Positions 58,002 to 64,000 of a stretch of 64,000 nt of DNA are shown in pieces (positions within the stretch are counted from its first letter, which is position 1; every line of letters starts with the position of its first letter). The notes under the pieces are model-generated. The model was not told the origin of the DNA. It made no database searches and saw only the letters and a list, made by a program, of their open reading frames with translations. The stretch lies in assembly GCA_938743325.2 (NCBI GenBank), contig OW568903.1:186001-250000 (forward strand). The letters are read 5' to 3'. The stretch is from Pycnococcus provasolii (taxonomy: Eukaryota; Chlorophyta; Pseudoscourfieldiophyceae; Pseudoscourfieldiales; Pycnococcaceae). A program made the translations under genes and the position numbers.

Positions 58002-58079
58002 TGGCGGCGGCGGCGGTGCCGTTGCCCTCCCTACACAGGCCTGTACAGGCGAACCACTTTTTTTCGTAAAACGTTCGCC

Positions 58080-59315
58080 ATGCCGAAGCGCTCGTCGTCC
58101 CAGCGTTACGGAGCGAGTGGTGGGAAAAGGAATACGCGCGAAGACTCGGACTCGGAAGAGGAGGACTTCGAGGATGAAGATCTTGCTTCTCACCAAGTGC
58201 TCATGAGGAAACATGGACAGAAGTTCGATGACGTTGACGACGATGATTTGGATGAGGAGGATTCGTCGGAGGATGATTTGGACGATGTGGACGACGACGA
58301 GGCGGCGGCGGAAGCGGCGGCACTCGCGCGCATTCGAAGAAAACAGACGACGCACGACGACGATGAGGAGGACGACGACGATGAGGACGGCGATGATGAT
58401 GAAGAACTCGGAAATAACAATGACACGCTGCAGCAGAAGCCTCAGTACGACGTGCACGCCCTTCACTCGAAGCTCGAGTCCATCGCGTGGGGAAACGTGC
58501 CGTGGAACGAGCACCTATCTGTCGTCGCCAACCTAGACCACAGCCGGCAAGGTGGACCTGCACTCCTCTCCAACAAACCGTCAACTGCAGCTGAGCCGGA
58601 GGACCTCGACGACGTCAACGACGACGCACAACGTGAACTCAGCTTCTACAGCCAGGCGCACGACGCCGTCATGCGCGCACTCACGCACATGCAGAAAGAA
58701 GGACAAAGGTGGCAGCGTCCGAGTGACTACTTCGCAGAGATGGTGAAGAGCGACGAACACATGGCGAAAATCCAAAGACGTCTCCTGGAAGAGAAAAAGC
58801 AGGCGGATGAGAGCGAGGAGCGCAAGAAGCAGCGTGCACTCAAGAGGTACAGCAAACAAGTTCAGTCTGAGAAGCTCAGAGAGAAGGCGCGCGAGAAGAA
58901 GGTGAACGAGGAGAGCATCACGAAGTGGCGCAAAGAACGTCAGCGCAACGGGTACTCTCCACTGCAGAGTGAGGCGGATGTGGATCCTGAGTACATTGCT
59001 ATGGCTCTCAAGGCAAAACGACAGCTGCAAGGTAAATTCGGAGAACGTCTCGCAGCAAGTGCCGCGGGAAAGAGCAAGAAGCGACAAGCACGCGACGACA
59101 AGCACGGCTTTGGTGGACGTAAGCGCCTCAAGAAGCAGAACGATCGTGACAGCGCGAATGACATGAGCTCGTATCGACCAGCGCGCTTCGACCAGGAGTG
59201 GAAAAGGGCTGGCAAGGTGGGAAATCCGAAGTCCGCCTCTGGCAGCCCGAAGAATCCCAAGATGATGAAGCGACCAGGAAAGGCAAAGCGTGCCGCGTCT
59301 CGCGCGAAGCTGTAA
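58080..59315 (+). CDS. EBP2: EBP2 rRNA-processing protein
   Basis: This 411-residue protein has an acidic N-terminal half (long Asp/Glu runs). Conserved EBP2 blocks follow: WNEHLSVV, DDAQRELSFYSQAHDAV, RPSDYFAEMVKSDEHMAKI, ESITKWRKERQ and KHGFGGRKRLKKQNDRDS, then a basic tail (KAKRAASRAKL). EBP2 acts in the nucleolus in 27S pre-rRNA maturation for the 60S subunit. The order and length match the family. Single exon. Confidence 0.93.
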   Translation: MPKRSSSQRYGASGGKRNTREDSDSEEEDFEDEDLASHQVLMRKHGQKFDDVDDDDLDEEDSSEDDLDDVDDDEAAAEAAALARIRRKQTTHDDDEEDDDDEDGDDDEELGNNNDTLQQKPQYDVHALHSKLESIAWGNVPWNEHLSVVANLDHSRQGGPALLSNKPSTAAEPEDLDDVNDDAQRELSFYSQAHDAVMRALTHMQKEGQRWQRPSDYFAEMVKSDEHMAKIQRRLLEEKKQADESEERKKQRALKRYSKQVQSEKLREKAREKKVNEESITKWRKERQRNGYSPLQSEADVDPEYIAMALKAKRQLQGKFGERLAASAAGKSKKRQARDDKHGFGGRKRLKKQNDRDSANDMSSYRPARFDQEWKRAGKVGNPKSASGSPKNPKMMKRPGKAKRAASRAKL

Positions 59316-59371
59316 TAAGTAAGTGTCATGTTGAAATAAGGATTTACAGATTTTCTTACAGATTTTCACAT

Positions 59372-61318
59372 TCACAGGTCGTAGTACCATGCGACGGCGG
59401 CGGCAATGCCTAGCACAAGTGCCGCAAGCACAAGTACGACATCGGCACGGTCGATCTTCTGTATTGTGGAAGAAGCGACGACGTTGCCATCTGCAGCAGG
59501 AGCAGGAGTAGGGACGGGGGTAGAAACGTTGTTGGTCGCTGTCGACGACAACACATTTGCACTTGCATCGTCGTCAGAATGCGCTGCTGGCGCGGGTGCC
59601 GGTGCCGCCGAAGGCTGGCAGTTATCTAGCAGTGGTACGCCCATCGCGTCGTGCGTAACTTTCCTCAGCACGCCATGAACAGACCATCGGCTTGACTTCA
59701 CGATGTCAACCCTTGCCACGCATCCCAGAAGACTTCCGCCGCTTCCGTTGTCGTCCGTGACGAGCACCTGCGTATAATTTTCCGTGTGTCCCACGAGATG
59801 TGAGCCGTCAGCCGCCTTCTCGGTGATCCAGATGCAAACATCCTTCGATCCGACGAGGTGCGTGTACGGGTCGAACGACTCGACGAGCGCCGTCAGGCGT
59901 CGTGTTCGCGCCTTCTTGACATTGCCAGGCACGGCATTCTTCATCGACGCCGCGGGTGTTCCAGGGCGCGGGTAGAACTGCGAGATGTGGCACTTCGCGA
60001 AGCGGTACTTTTCCACGAGCCGCATCGTCGCCTCAAAGTCCTCCTCTGTTTCCCCGGGGAATCCCACGATGATGTCCGTGGACACCTCGAGCTCGGGCAC
60101 ATATGATTGCAGCGTGTCGACGACGCGCTCAAACTCCTCGACGGTGTACTCTCGATTCATGCGTAGCAGCACGTCATTGGATCCGGACTGCACGGGAATG
60201 TGCAGGAACTTGAAGCATGCCGGATGACGTAGCACGTCAGCAATCTCTCGCAGCGAGTCGAGCATGAAGGGCGGATTCGTCATTCCAATGCGCATCATCG
60301 ACGCGCCGTGTTTCGGGAAGTGAGGAAGCAGGTGTTCGCTCGCGAGCTTGGCGAGCGTCGCGTCGATGTCTCTTCCATACGCGCCCGTATCCTCGGAGCT
60401 CAGCCACACCTCGCGCACGCCTCCCTCTTCGAGGGCCGCTTTCGTTCGCGCCGTGAGCGTTTCGACGGGATAGCTTCCGAGTGCGCCCCTTGCGTGCTTC
60501 GTCTTGCAGTACGTGCAGTTTCCGAGGCAGCCCGTGGATAGGGGTAGAATTTCGACACGTTCGTTGCGCCTCACACGAGGCATATCCTTGAGCGGCGGCA
60601 GGTCGCCTCTCTTCCCTTCCCCCTTGTTGTCTTTGACGCGTCGTCCGAGCCACCGCACGGTATTTCCTTTCATGGTTTCCTCGACAACCTCGACGACGCG
60701 CGTGAGCTGCGCTACGCCGAGCAGGCTGGCTCCTTTGAGTTCCCCAGCGTTCGGGTCGCCCTGCGGTATGCACCCAGCGAACACGACAGGTTTGTTGAGA
60801 TTTTTTGCCTTTGTGTTCCACGTTCCCGCGCTCGCCTGGCTTGGTCCTTTGACGGTGCACGTGTTGATGAGCCACGCGTCCGCGCTTTCAGGCTTCGCGT
60901 CTGTGACGTTGTACCCGTACTCCTTGAGCAGTCCCGCCATGATTTCTCCGTCGGAGACGTTGTGCGCACATCCGAACGTGCGTACGAACACCGTCTGCGT
61001 ACCCGGCACAAGAGACGTCGCCGATGCTTGATGAGTAGGACTAAGAGCAGACACGCCATTGGCGGTATTGTTGTTGTCGTCAGAGTTCGCACAAGTGCTG
61101 TCGTCTTGATCCTCAGACATGACATGATCGCTGTTCTCATGATCATGATTATTATGCACACCACCAGTCCCAGTGGAGGACTCCTTTAAGAAAGAATCTG
61201 CGAGAGAAGGTTGATTCAAGTGGTTGTGATTCAACAAAGCCAAGTCCTCGATATCCGCCAAGGGTAAGGGCAAGTCCCCGAACGCTGCTGGTGAGGTGTT
61301 TTCGGACGTCGACGCCAT
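59372..61318 (-). CDS. CDKAL1: CDKAL1-type tRNA methylthiotransferase
   Basis: This 648-residue protein starts with a variable acidic region (about 1-100). The UPF0004 domain follows, with its three Cys (FGCAHN, NTCTVK, AGCIPQ), then the radical-SAM core with CLGNCTYC (C-x3-C-x2-C, about 261-268). Next come GFPGETEEDFEATM, the TRAM domain (VGHTENYTQVLV) and a C-terminal hydrophobic tail (VLVLAALVLGIAAAVAWYY). CDKAL1 adds a methylthio group to t6A37 of tRNA-Lys(UUU), and in animals is anchored to the ER by such a tail. The frame is open to 61444, but the ATG at 61318 avoids translating CCCTAA repeats. Confidence 0.94.
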   Translation of the reverse strand: MASTSENTSPAAFGDLPLPLADIEDLALLNHNHLNQPSLADSFLKESSTGTGGVHNNHDHENSDHVMSEDQDDSTCANSDDNNNTANGVSALSPTHQASATSLVPGTQTVFVRTFGCAHNVSDGEIMAGLLKEYGYNVTDAKPESADAWLINTCTVKGPSQASAGTWNTKAKNLNKPVVFAGCIPQGDPNAGELKGASLLGVAQLTRVVEVVEETMKGNTVRWLGRRVKDNKGEGKRGDLPPLKDMPRVRRNERVEILPLSTGCLGNCTYCKTKHARGALGSYPVETLTARTKAALEEGGVREVWLSSEDTGAYGRDIDATLAKLASEHLLPHFPKHGASMMRIGMTNPPFMLDSLREIADVLRHPACFKFLHIPVQSGSNDVLLRMNREYTVEEFERVVDTLQSYVPELEVSTDIIVGFPGETEEDFEATMRLVEKYRFAKCHISQFYPRPGTPAASMKNAVPGNVKKARTRRLTALVESFDPYTHLVGSKDVCIWITEKAADGSHLVGHTENYTQVLVTDDNGSGGSLLGCVARVDIVKSSRWSVHGVLRKVTHDAMGVPLLDNCQPSAAPAPAPAAHSDDDASANVLSSTATNNVSTPVPTPAPAADGNVVASSTIQKIDRADVVLVLAALVLGIAAAVAWYYDL

Positions 61319-61381
61319 AGTGCGAAAGGAACGGCGGAAAGGCGACTGACTGGCAGGGGAAGTCTGGCGGCGGGACTTCCC

Positions 61382-61404
61382 AACCCTAACCTTAACCCTA
61401 ACCC
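61382..61404. repeat. Telomere-like CCCTAA units before CDKAL1
   Basis: About four units of CCCTAA/CCTTAA, 64 bp upstream of the CDKAL1 start. Confidence 0.8.
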
Positions 61405-61683
61405 AGGCCCCCAAAGGTCGTAGGAAGTAATAACCCCGAATCAAAATTTAGCCATCTGGAGGAGATGACTGAGGCCGAGACTGAGGCTTCTGACTGATGA
61501 AACCCGCTGAGACCCCTTTCTCCCGGGGATCCGTTTCTTGTCCTTCTAAATGGAAAAAAATCTCCTCGACCTAAATGTTTCCATTCAAGACTCTGTGGAG
61601 GGGATCCCCTGATCTATCGTAGGACGACGGGGAAACCCTAACCGAGTCGCTTCATTGTTATTTCGTCATAATTTCACGCAGTC

Positions 61684-62463
61684 ATGGCGGACTCCTCCTC
61701 CTCCGTGGAAGAAAGTGAAAGTGGTGGTGGTTCTGTGGTGGCTTCGGTGGATGAAGAATCTGCTTCATTAGCAGCAGCTGGTGTTGAAGATGATGATGAT
61801 GTTGAGGAATCATCAGAGGATGTTGAGTCTTCCTCAACCCCTTCTTTGGCAAAGTCGTCGTCGGCGTCGTCTGCTTCTTCGGGGTCTGGGAAGGTTTCCA
61901 TGGCCTCTGTGAATTCCTCAGCGTTTGTTGTGAACTTAGTTGGGTCGATCATCGTCATGGGATTCGCGTTTGCCATCTCGCACGCATGGAAGCTTAGGCG
62001 TGAACGACGAGGGGAAAATAAGACGTCAGCCAAGAGGTTGGCGGCGCGTTCGTCCAAAAATTCGGCAGACAAAAAGAAAGTGGACGACAAGGAAAAGGCA
62101 AAGGAAAAGGCGGGAGATAAACAAAAGGAAAAGGCGCCGCCACCCGCGCCCGTTCCCAAAGAAGCAAACAAGCCAGAGCCTGCAGCTGCCGCACCACCCG
62201 CGTCGGCGCCCAAGCCTGCTGCACCCGCTGCTCCGAAAACGGCGACGCAGACGACCGCGCCCAAACCTGCTGCACCCGCAGCTCCGAAAACGGCGACGCT
62301 GGCGCCTGACGGCGTGAAAAAGTCGTGCCTGTTCTGTGGGGACGACAACCCGGAAACGCACCTCCTGAGGTGTTCCGTGTGCAAAAGCGTCTACTTTTGC
62401 TCGAGGGCGTGCCAACGCGCGGCGTGGCCGACTCACAAGGCGGAGTGCAACGCGAAGAAGTAA
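61684..62463 (+). CDS. Membrane-anchored MYND zinc-finger protein
   Basis: This 259-residue protein has an acidic, Ser-rich N-terminus, one transmembrane segment (about 80-98, FVVNLVGSIIVMGFAFAISH), then a long Lys/Ala/Pro-rich linker with a repeated APKPAAPAAPKTAT unit. A C-terminal MYND finger (CLFCGDDNPETHLLRCSVCK, then YFCSRACQRAAW and HKAEC) has the full Cys/His set. MYND fingers bind proline-rich partners. The short acidic segment before the membrane would face one side, and the linker and finger the other. Membrane-anchored MYND proteins are uncommon. TGTAA lies at 62527. Confidence 0.85.
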   Translation: MADSSSSVEESESGGGSVVASVDEESASLAAAGVEDDDDVEESSEDVESSSTPSLAKSSSASSASSGSGKVSMASVNSSAFVVNLVGSIIVMGFAFAISHAWKLRRERRGENKTSAKRLAARSSKNSADKKKVDDKEKAKEKAGDKQKEKAPPPAPVPKEANKPEPAAAAPPASAPKPAAPAAPKTATQTTAPKPAAPAAPKTATLAPDGVKKSCLFCGDDNPETHLLRCSVCKSVYFCSRACQRAAWPTHKAECNAKK

Positions 62464-62597
62464 CCCTGTGATTGCTCATTCAGTTGTCTCATAGGACTTC
62501 ACACTTCACCATTCCGCCCTTCGACTTGTAAAGAGTCAACACTAAAATATTTTGCTGTTTCTGAATTACATGACATCTACCACGTCGGCGCGCCTCC

Positions 62598-64000
62598 TTA
62601 CATCGCATCACCTCCGGCTAGCTGAGGTACTGGTACGTTCGACGAGGCGATACTTGCAGCATGCTGCTGAAAGGCGTGCTGCACAACCCGCGTGTTCACC
62701 GCACCATGGCGCATTGCCACAGCCTCCGCAAGAGATAGTAGACTGGAGCTCGATGCCGCGTCACCGGCAGAACCGCTGTCTGCGAGATGGCGTACCATAT
62801 TCAGGTGATGCTCGGCAGTCCGCTTCATCGCACCGAGAACCATGCCAGACTTAGCCACAGATGGATTTTCGTCGGCGAGAGCCTCCGTGCGAGAATGCTG
62901 CGACTCGAGCACTCGGCCAAGCACCTCGAGAGAGCTTGGGGCATTCCCATTCACGCGTCGAATCACACGAGAGAAGACGTCGAGCTCAGCCGCATGCGAT
63001 TGCACAAACTTCTCCAAGGCTTGCTCTAAGGTTGCAGGAGGTGAGACCGAATTCACCAAGGTCAAAGACGATGGTTCTGGCGGCTCATCGTGCCCCTCAT
63101 ACTTCACCAACGCGTTCTCAGGTGCACGACCAGACGATCGCGCAAGCGGTGGATCGAACGCCACGTTGTGTGTTTCCGCCAACCAGACTTCGAGTGCAGT
63201 CAAGTCGGATGAGCTGATGTGACCCCCAAAGCGTACAGGATTCACACCAACACCGCGAGGTGCAAGGACGATCGTTGGGATCTTGTTGGTTCTCCATGCA
63301 TCATGAGGCAGTGGTACATCCGAGGCGTCTACGTCGTACGTTGCAAACGTCGGCGACTTGTACTTCGCTGCCATCGTACTGAAAGCCGGCACCAGCGATT
63401 TGCAGACGCCGCACCACGGTGCCGTCAGCATCACCACGACGTCGCGATCTGCCGCCATCACTGATGCTTCAAAGGTATCCTCCGTGAGATGCGTGATTGC
63501 ACCGCCACTTCTCGAGGACTCAGAAGTCTTGCCTGACATGCGACGTGATGCTGCCGCTTGAGCGACGTCTGCGTGAGCCTGCACAGATGTGTGACTCCCT
63601 TCCTCTTCAATCGAGAGAAGATTGGTCGATGCCTTTTGGCGATTTTCTGCACGTTTCCTCACCAGAATCTCTGATACGCGGTCCGCCATCTGCTGCAACT
63701 TTTTCCCATCAATGTCATTGCGGTGCTTGTCGTCCAGCACACAAAATGTCCCAATGGGCGCGCCATTCACGCGTATTGGTGCGGCGGAATAGTGCGACTC
63801 TTCCACCGTTGACATGAAGCTCACGAAATCTCCGATGCCTTTGTTTTTGACTTGTATACCGGCGAAAGAGTCGAACGTGCCATCCGGATCGTCTAGATTC
63901 AGGTTATCGAAACGATGCTTCAGACTCACGTAATGTTCAGCCCCAGCTGCCGCAAGTGCATCGACTGCCTCAAATCCAATTGATGGTACGCCATCTAACT
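62598..64000 (-). CDS. GAF-thioredoxin fusion protein, 5' end outside the window
   Basis: The frame is open from a stop at 62598 to the right edge (over 460 residues), and the upstream part beginning LDGVPSIGFEAVDALA continues it past 63929. The visible order is a GAF-type sensor domain (DSFAGIQVKNKGIGDFVS; SAAPIRVNGAPIGTFCVLDD), a short helical linker, then a thioredoxin fold with the active site APWCGVC (about residue 178 from 63929) and the cis-Pro region NKIPTIVLAP. A long C-terminal helical region follows. GAF domains bind small ligands or sense redox; the thioredoxin would then be the output. Low similarity to known fusions was noticed, so this is described by domains only. Confidence 0.78.
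   Translation of the reverse strand, partial: LDGVPSIGFEAVDALAAAGAEHYVSLKHRFDNLNLDDPDGTFDSFAGIQVKNKGIGDFVSFMSTVEESHYSAAPIRVNGAPIGTFCVLDDKHRNDIDGKKLQQMADRVSEILVRKRAENRQKASTNLLSIEEEGSHTSVQAHADVAQAAASRRMSGKTSESSRSGGAITHLTEDTFEASVMAADRDVVVMLTAPWCGVCKSLVPAFSTMAAKYKSPTFATYDVDASDVPLPHDAWRTNKIPTIVLAPRGVGVNPVRFGGHISSSDLTALEVWLAETHNVAFDPPLARSSGRAPENALVKYEGHDEPPEPSSLTLVNSVSPPATLEQALEKFVQSHAAELDVFSRVIRRVNGNAPSSLEVLGRVLESQHSRTEALADENPSVAKSGMVLGAMKRTAEHHLNMVRHLADSGSAGDAASSSSLLSLAEAVAMRHGAVNTRVVQHAFQQHAASIASSNVPVPQLAGGDAM

Overview
The window is nuclear DNA from a small green alga, most likely of the prasinophyte grade. The evidence is as follows. Two nuclear photosystem I genes (PsaF and PsaO) carry plastid targeting sequences and GT-AG introns. 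There is a thiolase with a peroxisomal PTS2 signal, an organelle-type asparaginyl-tRNA synthetase and a ciliary MNS1 gene. Genes are dense and mostly intronless, and TGTAA motifs, the usual chlorophyte poly(A) signal, follow several stop codons. The species is not determined; the lineage is inferred from gene content only.

Layout: 1-1.5 kb holds LTR-retroelement fossils and a Cys-rich ORF. 1.7-9.2 kb holds SUMO, a DAO-family FAD oxidoreductase, a coiled-coil protein, a small ORF bounded by a second copy of the retroelement repeat, a plastid-type tail-anchored protein and MND1. 9.2-11.4 kb is gene-poor and contains a 0.9-kb foldback element with two 400-bp arms and TA flanks. 11.4-14.8 kb holds an EF-hand/membrane/BspA-like (DUF285) protein and a DUF285 fragment. 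16.0-18.3 kb is a terminal-inverted-repeat element that encloses an SRA-YDG domain fragment. 18.4-32.7 kb holds a choline-transporter-like protein, then a same-strand group of secretory-pathway genes (GT90-like, C1q-like, GT47 exostosin, GT29 sialyltransferase-like), interrupted by the thiolase, and then a PHD-Tudor protein. 33-49.9 kb holds TMEM135, CTF18, a small membrane protein, a head-to-head PsaF/PsaO pair, phosphopantetheine adenylyltransferase, AsnRS, a PH-domain protein and a thylakoid-type rhodanese. 51.3-64 kb holds a Sec14 protein, a small membrane protein, MNS1, a YEATS protein, EBP2, CDKAL1, a membrane MYND protein and a GAF-thioredoxin protein that runs off the end.

Almost every gene is a single open frame. 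The only clear spliceosomal introns (five) lie in the three plastid-targeted genes PsaF, PsaO and the rhodanese. Short runs of TTAGGG/CCCTAA-type repeats recur just upstream of many start codons, often between divergent genes, and are the most persistent intergenic signal.

The best candidates for something new are the SRA-bearing TIR element (15983-18303), the foldback element (9987-10887), the GAF-thioredoxin fusion at the right edge, and the promoter-associated telomere-like repeats.
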